Assembly (NCBI GenBank): GCA_946403845.1
Contig: CAMJBL010000002.1
Location: 102,322 to 166,321, forward strand
Length of the DNA stretch: 64,000 nucleotides
Reading direction: 5' to 3'
Origin: an uncultured Prevotella sp.
GTDB lineage: Bacteria; Bacteroidota; Bacteroidia; Bacteroidales; Bacteroidaceae
Every line of letters starts with the position of its first letter. The stretch's first letter is position 1. The notes beneath the pieces are model-generated. The model was not told where the DNA came from. It searched no databases and saw only the letters and a program-made list of their open reading frames with translations. The position numbers and the translations under genes were made by a program. Positions 29,166 through 38,084 of this stretch are shown here, piece by piece.

Positions 29166-31298
29166 TTATACCAGGAATTCTGTCTTTTTGTCGAAACTGG
29201 CCATCTCGCAGGGTATGCTGATGTAGACGGCTGCGCCCTTGCCCAGTTCCGACTGTATCTCGATGGTGCCGTTCATCTGTTCCACGAGTTCTTTCACGAT
29301 GGGCATGTCAAGGCCTGTGCCCTGACGCTCCATGCCCTCTTCGTGTACAAAGCGGTCGAAAACCTTGCTGAGTGCCTTTGGCGAGAGGCCGGGGCCTGTA
29401 TCCTCGATGGTAATCATCAGCTCGCCGTGGCGGTATTCGTATTTGGCGCGTATCGTGCCCTCCTTGGTGTGGTTGGCGGTGATGAGGCAGATCTTCGAGA
29501 TCACCAGTTCCAGGTTCTGCTGGTCGATGTTCACCATCAGCTGGTTATAGGGGTTCTCCACGATGACCTTCACGCCGGGTGCGACATTGGCCCAGCCCAT
29601 GTAGCACCAGGCTTCGAAGAGCATGGCGAAGTCGCTGAGCTGGTAGTTGTGCTCAATCATCCTGGCGTCGAGTCTTGAGAGGAAGAGGATGTCGTTGATC
29701 AGCTGCAGCAGCACATCGGTGTTCTTCTTGATCTCCTCGGCAAACACGGGTTCGTCTTCCTCGCTGTGCTCACCCTCATACAGTCCTGCGAAACCAATCA
29801 CGGCATTCAGCGGTGTACGCAGCTCGTAGCTCATGTTCAAGAGGAACGTGTTCTTCAGCTGCTCTGTCTCCTGGGCCTTGGCCTGCTCTTCCTGCAGCTT
29901 CATCTCGGTGTAGGTCATCTCCGTCTCATTGCGGCACATGCCGAAGTAGTGGGTCACCTCGCCCTGCTCATTGGTAATGGGCATCACGTTGAAGTTCATG
30001 AAGACATGGCGTCCGAAGTCGTCGCGTAGCAGTGTCTCCAGGGTGATGGTGATCACGCCTTTCCGTCGGTTGTCCATGCGGATGAACAGGCCTTCGACCT
30101 TGCGATGCAACTTAGGCACGATGAGCGAGATGGCCCTCACCTGCGTCAATCGGTACTGCGCCTGATTCAGGTCGCTTGAGATTTCCAGCACATGGGTGTC
30201 GGGGTTATAGTTCACCATCCGCACGTCGCTCACCTTCAGCGAGTAGTTGATGTTGCGGATATACGTCTGTATGGCGTCTGTCGTTTCCTTCAGCTGTTTG
30301 GCGTTGGCTTTCTCATGTTGTTGCGCGAGCACCATATCCGTGATGTTCAGGCCCGACAGCACCACGCCTGTGAGTGCGCCCTGCTGGTCGCGGATGGTGG
30401 TTACGTTCTGCTCGTAGCATACAACTTCCTGTCCCTCTGCGAACGTGCCCATCGGACGGTCGATGTCCTTCACCTTGGTAATCGACGAGGTGTACATCCT
30501 GTCGAGCGTCTTGAAGTCCACGCCTTCAAAGACCGGCAGGTCTGCCAGCGTCAGTTTTGAGTCGATCAAGGCCTGTCTGTCTTTCACGCCGAGCATCTCG
30601 CAGGCATTGTCGTTGATTTCCGACAACACGCCGTTGGCATCGAAGTAGATCATGTCAATGAGCGAGGTGTTGAACACCGTGTGGTACATCAGGGCCAGGT
30701 CGCGGGTTTTCGCCATCTTCTTCTGGTCTTCGGTGATGTCCTGTTGGGTACCCAGCAGCAGGATGGGCTTGTTGCGCCGGTCATAGCGCAGAATGGAGAT
30801 GGTCACGTTGTAGATGCGCTGCTCGCCGTCGTGCGCCTTGTCGGGCGCACTCTTCACCGTCAGCGAGCCGAAGCGCTGCTCCCAGTTGCTGATGTCGTTG
30901 ATCATCTTGAGCATGGCCTGGAAGTCGTCGCGGTCGTAGAATTCCGAGAAGTTATACGGCCGGTAGATGGTTTCTTTCTTGCCTTGCTCCGAGTATGTGT
31001 GGAAGGTCACCCTGTTCACGTCATAGGTCCAGGTCTCCGTCTGGCTCGATTCCAGGATCATGGCCAGCTGTGCGTTCATCTGTTCCGTGTCGCTGCTCAC
31101 CTGCTTCTCGCGGAAATAATACAGGCGGTTGTAGAACAGCATGAAGAAAACGGAGATGAGGAAGGCGGCTACGAGGTAGGCCACGAGGTGGCGGGCATCG
31201 AAGGCGGCATACACATCTTCTATCTGGGCATGGGCCATGATAGGCAGCACGGTGGCCGCACCGAGGTAAACAAGCCTTAGTAGGTAATTATTGCGCAT
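29166..31298 (-). CDS. PAS-containing histidine kinase-like protein lacking phospho-acceptor His (NMSYELRTPLN) and N-box Asn
   Basis: 710 aa; TM segments, PAS, DHp with Tyr, ATPase with EDTGPGL box. Confidence 0.85.
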   Translation of the reverse strand: MRNNYLLRLVYLGAATVLPIMAHAQIEDVYAAFDARHLVAYLVAAFLISVFFMLFYNRLYYFREKQVSSDTEQMNAQLAMILESSQTETWTYDVNRVTFHTYSEQGKKETIYRPYNFSEFYDRDDFQAMLKMINDISNWEQRFGSLTVKSAPDKAHDGEQRIYNVTISILRYDRRNKPILLLGTQQDITEDQKKMAKTRDLALMYHTVFNTSLIDMIYFDANGVLSEINDNACEMLGVKDRQALIDSKLTLADLPVFEGVDFKTLDRMYTSSITKVKDIDRPMGTFAEGQEVVCYEQNVTTIRDQQGALTGVVLSGLNITDMVLAQQHEKANAKQLKETTDAIQTYIRNINYSLKVSDVRMVNYNPDTHVLEISSDLNQAQYRLTQVRAISLIVPKLHRKVEGLFIRMDNRRKGVITITLETLLRDDFGRHVFMNFNVMPITNEQGEVTHYFGMCRNETEMTYTEMKLQEEQAKAQETEQLKNTFLLNMSYELRTPLNAVIGFAGLYEGEHSEEDEPVFAEEIKKNTDVLLQLINDILFLSRLDARMIEHNYQLSDFAMLFEAWCYMGWANVAPGVKVIVENPYNQLMVNIDQQNLELVISKICLITANHTKEGTIRAKYEYRHGELMITIEDTGPGLSPKALSKVFDRFVHEEGMERQGTGLDMPIVKELVEQMNGTIEIQSELGKGAAVYISIPCEMASFDKKTEFLV

Positions 31299-31330
31299 AA
31301 TTGGGTTTCCAGTCTTGTAGTAAACATGCG

Positions 31331-31338
31331 CAAAGTTA
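31331..31338 (-). promoter_or_regulatory. Promoter -7 box TAACTTTG upstream of the HK gene at 31298
   Basis: CAAAGTTA on + strand. Confidence 0.5.
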
Positions 31339-31371
31339 CGAAAATTAGTTCAGATAACAAAATCTTTCGTC

Positions 31372-31411
31372 AAAAAAAACGCAAATTGCCTCAAACATGG
31401 GGCAATTTGCG
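31372..31411 (-). terminator. Rho-independent terminator of cysK
   Basis: CGCAAATTGCC-N10-GGCAATTTGCG stem followed by T8 on minus strand. Confidence 0.85.
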
Positions 31412-31433
31412 TGTAAAAGTGTCAAAAATACGC

Positions 31434-32381
31434 TTAAAGCGGGTATTCTTCGAAGGCGTAGAGGATGGTCGAGAGGTAGCGCTCGCCGGTATCCGGCAGC
31501 AGCACCACGATCTTCTTGCCCTTGTTTTCCGGACGCTTGGCCACCTGGATGGCGGCATAGAGGGCAGCGCCTGCGGAGATGCCTACCAGCAGACCTTCCG
31601 ATTGTGCAATCTCACGACCGGTGCGGATGGCGTCGTCGTTCTCCACGTCAAACACCTCGTCAATCACGTCGGCGTCGTAGGTCTTGGGCACGAAGCCGGC
31701 ACCGATACCCTGAATCTTATGGGGGCCGCTCTGGCCGCCGTTCAGCACGGGGCTCGACTTCGGCTCCACGGCAATCACCTTCACGTTGGGATTCTGTTCT
31801 TTCAGATATTTTCCCGTGCCTGAGATGGTGCCGCCCGTACCTACACCGCCGATGAAGATGTCCACCTTTCCGTCGGTATCACGCCAGATCTCCGGACCTG
31901 TGGTGGCATAGTGCTTGGCGGGGTTGGCGGGGTTCTCAAACTGCTGCAGGATCACAGCGCCGGGGATGCTGTCGCGCAGCGCCTCGGCAGCGCGGATGGC
32001 ACCTGGCATGCCGTCTTTCCCAGAGGTGAGGCGCACCTCAGCCCCATAGGCCTTCACGAGGTTTCTGCGCTCCACGCTCATGGTCTCGGGCATGGTAAGG
32101 ATAAGGTGATAGCCTTTGACGGCTGATACCAGTGCCAGTCCTACGCCCGTATTACCGCTGGTGGGCTCGATGATGGTGGCGCCGGGCTTCAGAATGCCCT
32201 TCTGCTCTGCATCCTCGATCATCGCCAGTGCGATACGGTCCTTCACGCTGCCGCCGGGGTTGAAAAACTCTACTTTGGCAATCACTGGGGTCTCCAGACC
32301 CTTTGCCTGTGAATACTTGTTGAGCTCTAAGAGTGGGGTGTTGCCGACGAGCTCAGTCAGCTGCTTTGCAATCTTTGTCAT
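31434..32381 (-). CDS. cysK: Cysteine synthase A
   Basis: 315 aa; [34 protein letters not shown]. Confidence 0.95.
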   Translation of the reverse strand: MTKIAKQLTELVGNTPLLELNKYSQAKGLETPVIAKVEFFNPGGSVKDRIALAMIEDAEQKGILKPGATIIEPTSGNTGVGLALVSAVKGYHLILTMPETMSVERRNLVKAYGAEVRLTSGKDGMPGAIRAAEALRDSIPGAVILQQFENPANPAKHYATTGPEIWRDTDGKVDIFIGGVGTGGTISGTGKYLKEQNPNVKVIAVEPKSSPVLNGGQSGPHKIQGIGAGFVPKTYDADVIDEVFDVENDDAIRTGREIAQSEGLLVGISAGAALYAAIQVAKRPENKGKKIVVLLPDTGERYLSTILYAFEEYPL

Positions 32382-32418
32382 AATCCTTACCGTTTAAATG
32401 AATTAATATTTCTGGGTG

Positions 32419-32426
32419 CAAAGGTA
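32419..32426 (-). promoter_or_regulatory. Promoter -7 box TACCTTTG upstream of cysK
   Basis: CAAAGGTA on + strand, 38 nt upstream of start. Confidence 0.6.
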
Positions 32427-32618
32427 CGGCGTTTTTTCCAATCCGACAATAACATGTTACTGCTATTTCATATACCACATTTATGGTATTTTGCCTTTTT
32501 CGCCCCCGTCACCTTATTTATATATAGAAAAAAAGTATAATAAAAAGTGTAAAACATTTGGCGGTTTCAAGGAATTTTCCTACTTTTGTCAACAGAAAAA
32601 TTTTAAAACCATCGATTT

Positions 32619-33179
32619 ATGTTAGACGTAAAGGAAACTTTGAAGAAGAGTGAAGAGAGAATGGAGATGGCAGCGCTGTTTCTCGAAGAGGAGCTGAACC
32701 GCATCCGTGCCGGACGTGCCAACGTGGCCATTCTCGACGGTGTAAGGGTCGACTCCTACGGCAGTAAGGTGCCCCTGAACCAAGTCGCAAACGTGAGTGT
32801 GCCCGATCCCCGCACCATCGCCATCAAGCCCTGGGATCCCAAGGAGATCCGCAGCATCGAGAAGGCCATCATGGACTCCGATGTGGGCATCACCCCCGAG
32901 AACAATGGTGAGGTCATCCGCCTCAATATCCCCATCCCCACCGAGGAGCGCCGTCGCGACCTCGCCAAGCAGTGCGCCAAGATTGCCGAGAAGGCCAAGG
33001 TCGAGGTGCGTAATGTGCGTGGCGACATCAAGGACAAGTTGAAGAAGGCCATTAAGGACGGACTCTCCGAGGACAATGAGAAGGATGCCGAGGCCGATCT
33101 GCAGAAAATCCACGATAAATATATCAAGAAGATCGACGACCTCCTTGCTGCCAAGAACAAGGAAATCATGACCGTGTAG
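32619..33179 (+). CDS. frr: Ribosome recycling factor
   Basis: 186 aa; EELNRIRAGRANVAILDGVRVDSYGSKVPLNQVANVSVPDPRTI. Confidence 0.97.
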   Translation: MLDVKETLKKSEERMEMAALFLEEELNRIRAGRANVAILDGVRVDSYGSKVPLNQVANVSVPDPRTIAIKPWDPKEIRSIEKAIMDSDVGITPENNGEVIRLNIPIPTEERRRDLAKQCAKIAEKAKVEVRNVRGDIKDKLKKAIKDGLSEDNEKDAEADLQKIHDKYIKKIDDLLAAKNKEIMTV

Positions 33180-33187
33180 TATATTTA

Positions 33188-33262
33188 GAGGTGAGTGGTG
33201 AGAGGTAAGAGGTGAGAGAATACCTTGAAGTGAGAGAATACCTTGAAGTGAGAGAAGAGGCT
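33188..33262. repeat. Heptamer-type repeat element (GAGGTGA-type) plus two GTGAGAGAATACCTTGAA copies
   Basis: gaggtgagtggtgagaggtaagaggtgagagaataccttgaagtgagagaataccttgaagtgagag; inverted copy inside rsgA. Confidence 0.8.
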
Positions 33263-33267
33263 GATAA

Positions 33268-34278
33268 TTGAAAGGTCTTGTAATAAAAAATACTGGTAGT
33301 TGGTACACCGTTCTGACGGACGATGGCCAGATGGTAGAGTGTAAAGTTAAAGGAAACTTCCGTCTCAAGGGCATTCGTAGCACCAACCCCGTTGCCGTTG
33401 GCGACCATGTCACACTCAGCACCCCTCAGGGGGATCCCTCATCTCAAGGGAATTCTTCGTCTCAAGGGAATCCCCTGCCTCAGACTAATCTCTCACCTCT
33501 CACCTCTCACCTCTCACCTCTCTTTATAACCGACATCGACGACCGTCGCAACTACATCATCCGCAAGAGCATCAACCTTTCCAAGCAGAGCCATATCATC
33601 GCCGCCAATGTCGACCAGGCACTGCTCGTCGTCACCGTCAACTATCCCCAGACGTCCACCACCTTCATCGACCGTTTCCTGGCCTCTGCCGAGGCCTATC
33701 GCGTGCCCGTCATCCTCGTCTTCAACAAGACCGACCTGCTCGATGCCGACGAGGCTCATTACCAGCTGATGATGGTCACCCTCTACGAGTCCATCGGTTA
33801 CCAGTGCCTGCAGGTCTCTGCGGCGACGGGCGAGGGCATCGACGACCTGAAGCAGCTATTGCCAGGCAAGATCACCCTCCTCAGCGGCAACAGTGGGGTA
33901 GGGAAGTCCACCCTCATCAACTGCCTCGTCCCCGGCGCCAACCTCCGTACCTCCGAGATCTCCGATGCCCACAACACCGGTCTCCACACCACCACTTTCT
34001 CTGAAATGATCCCCATGGGTGGGGGGTGGGTGATTGACACTCCGGGCATCAAGGGCTTTGGTACCTTCGATATGGAACCCGAGGAATTGACAAGTTATTT
34101 CAAAGAAATTTTCCATTATTCCCAGGGCTGCCGTTTCTCCAACTGCACCCACACCCACGAGCCTGGCTGTGCTGTACTAAAAGCTTTGGAAGACCAACTT
34201 ATCTCCCAAAGCCGTTACCAGTCTTACCTCTCCATGCTCAACGACAAGGAAGAGGGCAAATATCGCGAGGCCTTCTAG
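33268..34278 (+). CDS. rsgA: Ribosome small subunit-dependent GTPase A (TTG start), with an in-frame repeat-derived insertion
   Basis: 336 aa; [41 protein letters not shown] zinc motif. Confidence 0.92.
   Translation: MKGLVIKNTGSWYTVLTDDGQMVECKVKGNFRLKGIRSTNPVAVGDHVTLSTPQGDPSSQGNSSSQGNPLPQTNLSPLTSHLSPLFITDIDDRRNYIIRKSINLSKQSHIIAANVDQALLVVTVNYPQTSTTFIDRFLASAEAYRVPVILVFNKTDLLDADEAHYQLMMVTLYESIGYQCLQVSAATGEGIDDLKQLLPGKITLLSGNSGVGKSTLINCLVPGANLRTSEISDAHNTGLHTTTFSEMIPMGGGWVIDTPGIKGFGTFDMEPEELTSYFKEIFHYSQGCRFSNCTHTHEPGCAVLKALEDQLISQSRYQSYLSMLNDKEEGKYREAF
33424..33522. repeat. In-frame repeat insertion in rsgA: TCTCAAGGGAAT units plus (CTCTCAC)x4
   Basis: Encodes [32 protein letters not shown]; inverted relative of 33188-33262. 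Confidence 0.85.
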
Positions 34279-34284
34279 TTCTTT

Positions 34285-34308
34285 GCATATTTGCATTTTT
34301 GCATTTTT
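34285..34308. repeat. Octamer array GCATATTT GCATTTTT GCATTTTT
   Basis: 3 units of 8 bp just after rsgA stop. Confidence 0.8.
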
Positions 34309-34348
34309 GTTTTTTTAGTTTGCAATAATGGATCCGAAAGGTATAAAG

Positions 34349-34398
34349 AATTATTATAATTAATAATAATATATATATTATTATTAATTATAATAATT
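34349..34398. repeat. Perfect 50-bp AT-only palindrome (25-bp arms, no spacer)
   Basis: AATTATTATAATTAATAATAATATA|TATATTATTATTAATTATAATAATT. Confidence 0.97.
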
Positions 34399-34440
34399 TA
34401 TCGATTTTAAAATAAACTATACACTATGTATTTATAAAAT

Positions 34441-34472
34441 TGCAAAATTGCAAAGATGCAAAGATGCCAAGA
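34441..34472. repeat. Octamer array TGCAAAAT TGCAAAGA TGCAAAGA TGCCAAGA (inverted relative of 34285-34308)
   Basis: 4 units of 8 bp. Confidence 0.8.
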
Positions 34473-34726
34473 TTGTCTTAATGACTGTCATAAAAACATC
34501 GTTCACAAATAAGTGCCATTCGTTTTTTGACACATGGCACTTAATGGATAGAGAATTGGGTTGTTCTCAGAAAATAAATGCCACTTATTGGGCATTACGA
34601 CCGCGATCTGCATGGGGCTGGGCCCTTTTGGGGGCTTTTATGTTAACATTCTATAAAATAGAATGGTGGGGATTAAACTTTAGGGTTTAGACTATGTCTA
34701 AATTTTAACCAACTTAAACGAACAGC

Positions 34727-35722
34727 ATGACACAAGATGGACTGTTACGCATCGGTATTGTCGGTGCGGGGTGGATAGCTGAAAAGGCTGCCATCACTTT
34801 GAACGGCCTCGACACCTGTGAGGCCTATGCCATTGCCTCCCGCTCGCTGGAGAAAGCGACGGCCTTTGCAGAAAAATGGGAAATGAAAAAAGCCTACGGC
34901 TCGTATTCGGAACTGATAGCCGACAAGGACGTGGACCTGGTGTATGTGGCGACGCCCCACTCGCATCACTACGATGTGACGCGGGAGGCGCTGATGGCCG
35001 GTAAGCCCTGTCTGGTGGAGAAGGCCTTTATGGCCAATCACCGCCAGGCGAAGGCGATTGTCGACCTGTCGCGTGAGCGCGGGGTGTTTCTGGCGGAGGC
35101 TATCTGGACGCGCTATCAGCCGGTGGTCGGTATGATGCGCGACCTGATCAATAGCGGCCGCATCGGCACACCACGACTCGTGACCGCCACCCTAGGCTAT
35201 TCGATGGGCGATAAGCCCCGCATCATGCGCCCCGACCTTTGTGGCGGCGCCCTGCTCGACCTGGGCGTGTATGCCCTGAACTTCGTCAGGATGTTTTTCG
35301 ATGCCGATATCGTGAGCATGGAGAGCCAGTGTGTGAAGAGCCAGACGGGCATGGACCTGACGAATGCCATCAGTCTGGTGCTCAGCGACGGGGTGCTCTG
35401 CAACCTGCAGTCGAGTGCTGCCTGCGTGGGCGACAATATCGGGGTGATAGCGGGTACCGAGGGAAACCTGATTATCGACAATATCAATAATCCCCAGCAG
35501 ATTACGGTGAACGGTCCAGACCGTACGTACATAGAGACCATCCGCGTGCCGAAGCAGATTACGGGCTATGAGTACCAGTTTCTGGCTTGTCGGCAGGCGC
35601 TGATCGACGGGCTGCTGGAGCCCCGCGAGATGCCGCTCGAAGAGACGCTGTATATCATGGAACTGATGGATGGCTTCAGAAAGAAATGGGGCGTGAAATA
35701 CCCGATGGACGATGAAGAATAA
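34727..35722 (+). CDS. Gfo/Idh/MocA family oxidoreductase
   Basis: 331 aa; LRIGIVGAGWIAEKAAITL, EKAFMANHRQAKAIVDL. Confidence 0.88.
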   Translation: MTQDGLLRIGIVGAGWIAEKAAITLNGLDTCEAYAIASRSLEKATAFAEKWEMKKAYGSYSELIADKDVDLVYVATPHSHHYDVTREALMAGKPCLVEKAFMANHRQAKAIVDLSRERGVFLAEAIWTRYQPVVGMMRDLINSGRIGTPRLVTATLGYSMGDKPRIMRPDLCGGALLDLGVYALNFVRMFFDADIVSMESQCVKSQTGMDLTNAISLVLSDGVLCNLQSSAACVGDNIGVIAGTEGNLIIDNINNPQQITVNGPDRTYIETIRVPKQITGYEYQFLACRQALIDGLLEPREMPLEETLYIMELMDGFRKKWGVKYPMDDEE

Positions 35723-35727
35723 TATTG

Positions 35728-35823
35728 TCACACAGATCCCACAGATCTCACAGATATCGTCGCAAGCGACGATTGACTCGGAATAATCCGGAGGATTAAA
35801 AAAATCTGTGAGATCTGTGTGAG
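35728..35823. repeat. Nested inverted-repeat element of nonamers (CACAGATCT) around a short hairpin
   Basis: TCACACAGATCCCACAGATCTCACAGAT ... ATCGTCGC-AA-GCGACGAT ... ATCTGTGAGATCTGTGTGAG. Confidence 0.85.
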
Positions 35824-35838
35824 AAAAATAAGAAGATT

Positions 35839-36858
35839 ATGAAGATATTAATAATAGGAGGAACGGGCACGATAAGTAGTGCCATTACACGGCAGTTGGC
35901 TGAGGGTGGCCATGAGTTGTGGCTGTTGAACCGTGGCAGCCGGAAGAATGAGGTGCCTGCTGGCGTAAAGCAGGTGATCTGTGACATTAACGACGAGGCA
36001 GAGGTGCTGCGGCAGCTGGGCAACGAGGTGTTTGATGCCGTCTGCGAGTTTATCGGCTTCCTGCCCTCGCAGGTGGCGCGCGACATCCGCCTTTTCGACG
36101 GGCGTACGCGGCAGTATGTCTACATCAGCTCCGCCTCGGCCTATAAGAAGCCCGCCAGCAGTCATGTGATTACCGAGGGAACCAGTCTGGCCAATCCCTA
36201 TTGGGAGTACTCGCGCAACAAGATAGCCTGTGAGGAGCTGTTGATGAAGACCTATCGCGAAGAGGGCTTCCCCGTGACCATCGTGCGCCCCAGTCATACC
36301 TATTGTGAACGGGCGGTGCCGGTGAGTGTGCACGGGTTGCAGGGCAGCTGGCAGGTGCTCAAGCGGATGATGGATGGCAAGCCGGTGCTGGTGCAGGGTG
36401 ATGGCAGTTCGCTGTGGACACTGACGTGGAATGAGGATTTCGCTCGTGGCTTCATCGGTCTGCTGGGCAATCCGAAGGCCATCGGTGAGGCGTTCCAGAT
36501 TATGAGCGACGAGCAACTGACGTGGAACCAGATATACCAGAGTGTGGCCAATGCCTTAGGCGTGACCTTCAAGCCCTATTATGTCTCGTCGGAATTCCTG
36601 GCCGCTGTGGCGCCCGAGGCCTACGACTTTACGGGCAACCTGTTGGGCGACAAGTCGGTGACGGTGGTCTTCGACTGCACCAAGCTGAAGCGGGCCGTAC
36701 CGGGTTTCTGTGCCACCACCCGCTTTGACGAGGGCGTGCGCCGTTGCGTGGCTTATATCCTGAACCATCCCGAACTGCAGGTGGAAGACCCGGAATTCGA
36801 CGCCTGGACAGACCGGGTGATTGAAACGCTGGAACAGGCGAAACAACAGTTACAATGA
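35839..36858 (+). CDS. NAD-dependent epimerase/dehydratase (SDR) family protein
   Basis: 339 aa; MKILIIGGTGTISSAITRQLAEGGHELWLLNRG. Confidence 0.85.
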   Translation: MKILIIGGTGTISSAITRQLAEGGHELWLLNRGSRKNEVPAGVKQVICDINDEAEVLRQLGNEVFDAVCEFIGFLPSQVARDIRLFDGRTRQYVYISSASAYKKPASSHVITEGTSLANPYWEYSRNKIACEELLMKTYREEGFPVTIVRPSHTYCERAVPVSVHGLQGSWQVLKRMMDGKPVLVQGDGSSLWTLTWNEDFARGFIGLLGNPKAIGEAFQIMSDEQLTWNQIYQSVANALGVTFKPYYVSSEFLAAVAPEAYDFTGNLLGDKSVTVVFDCTKLKRAVPGFCATTRFDEGVRRCVAYILNHPELQVEDPEFDAWTDRVIETLEQAKQQLQ

Positions 36859-38084
36859 ATATTTTCCGATATATCCGCAGATCGTTCGCTGCCCGGCTCA
36901 GCCTGTGGGTGACGGGGTTTGTGACCGCCATTTTCGTGGTGGCGCTGACCCTGCTCTTCCGTTTCTCGCTGGCTGTGGTGAAGGATGAGTCGCTGGAGCA
37001 GAACATGCAGGTGCTCGAGCATGCTGCGCTGCGGGTGGATCGGATACTGCACCAGACGGAGATGACCGCCAAGACGGCGGGGTGGATGATTAGCCAGCAC
37101 CTGGCACAGCCCGCCATGGTGAAAAGCCTCTGCCACGACGTGACACAGGCGAACCTCTGGATTGACAGCTGCTACGTGATGCCTGTCGGCGTGAAGAACG
37201 CGGAGGCCGCCCGTTGGCAGGAGCCGCTGTTGGATACCGTTTCCGACAGTGTGGCCCTCCGACCGATGGTGATGACCTACACACTGCCGGTGACCGACGG
37301 TGAGGGCAGGCTGCGGCTGACGCTGGCCGTTGACGTACAGATAGACTGGCCGGACATCCATCAGGAGCTGATGACGCAGATTCCCTACGGACAGTGTTTC
37401 CTGGAGGGCGTGGGCGGCCGCTACCGTCAGGATGCCAGCGGCTACCGGCCACTGAAGGTGGATGACAAGGATTACTATCAGTACTACCGCAACTTCAGCA
37501 ACACGGAGTGGGGACTGGCGATGCTCTGTCCGGAGCGTGACATCATGGCCGACTACAACCGGTTGCAGACCACCGGCATCGTGGTGATGATCGTCGTGCT
37601 GCTGCTACTGCTGCTGCTCTGCCGAATGGTGATCAACCGTAACCTCATGCCCCTCGACCTGCTCTCTGAGAAGGTGCGCCGCATCTCGCAGAACCACTTC
37701 GACGAGCCCATCCCCACGAACAACCGTCAGGATGAGATCGGCGAACTGCAGCGCAGCTTCTCGACCATGCAGCAGTCGCTGGCCAGTCATCTCAGTGAGA
37801 TGCACCAGAAGACGGAAACCCTGCAGGAGCGCAACCAGGCATTGCAGGCGGCCTATGACCGTGGGCGCGAGGATGAGCGTACGAAGACGGCCTTCCTGAA
37901 CCGTATCTCGGAGGAGCTGATGCAGCCCGTGGAGGAGATCAGCATTGCCACCGACCGTCTGGGTGCCGCCTATCAGCGGCTCACAAAGGCGGAGATGATA
38001 GAACTGCAGCAGCAGATCAATCTGCAAACGGAGACGATTACGAGCCTCATTGACCAAACCCTCATAAAGTCGAAGGATAAATGA
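36855..38084 (+). CDS. Kinase-less sensor: TM-cache-like-TM-HAMP-DHp-like protein with no HATPase domain
   Basis: 409 aa; FLNRISEELMQPVEEIS with Glu at the His site; stops after the DHp-like helices. Confidence 0.75.
   Translation: MNIFRYIRRSFAARLSLWVTGFVTAIFVVALTLLFRFSLAVVKDESLEQNMQVLEHAALRVDRILHQTEMTAKTAGWMISQHLAQPAMVKSLCHDVTQANLWIDSCYVMPVGVKNAEAARWQEPLLDTVSDSVALRPMVMTYTLPVTDGEGRLRLTLAVDVQIDWPDIHQELMTQIPYGQCFLEGVGGRYRQDASGYRPLKVDDKDYYQYYRNFSNTEWGLAMLCPERDIMADYNRLQTTGIVVMIVVLLLLLLLCRMVINRNLMPLDLLSEKVRRISQNHFDEPIPTNNRQDEIGELQRSFSTMQQSLASHLSEMHQKTETLQERNQALQAAYDRGREDERTKTAFLNRISEELMQPVEEISIATDRLGAAYQRLTKAEMIELQQQINLQTETITSLIDQTLIKSKDK

Noticed and set aside
33188-33522. Possible CRISPR-like array
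   Set aside because: Units are 7 bp or ~18 bp without spacers of regular length and without cas genes.
34448-34690. 80-aa ORF in the structured intergenic region
   Set aside because: Begins inside the octamer array, crosses hairpins, no recognisable protein features.
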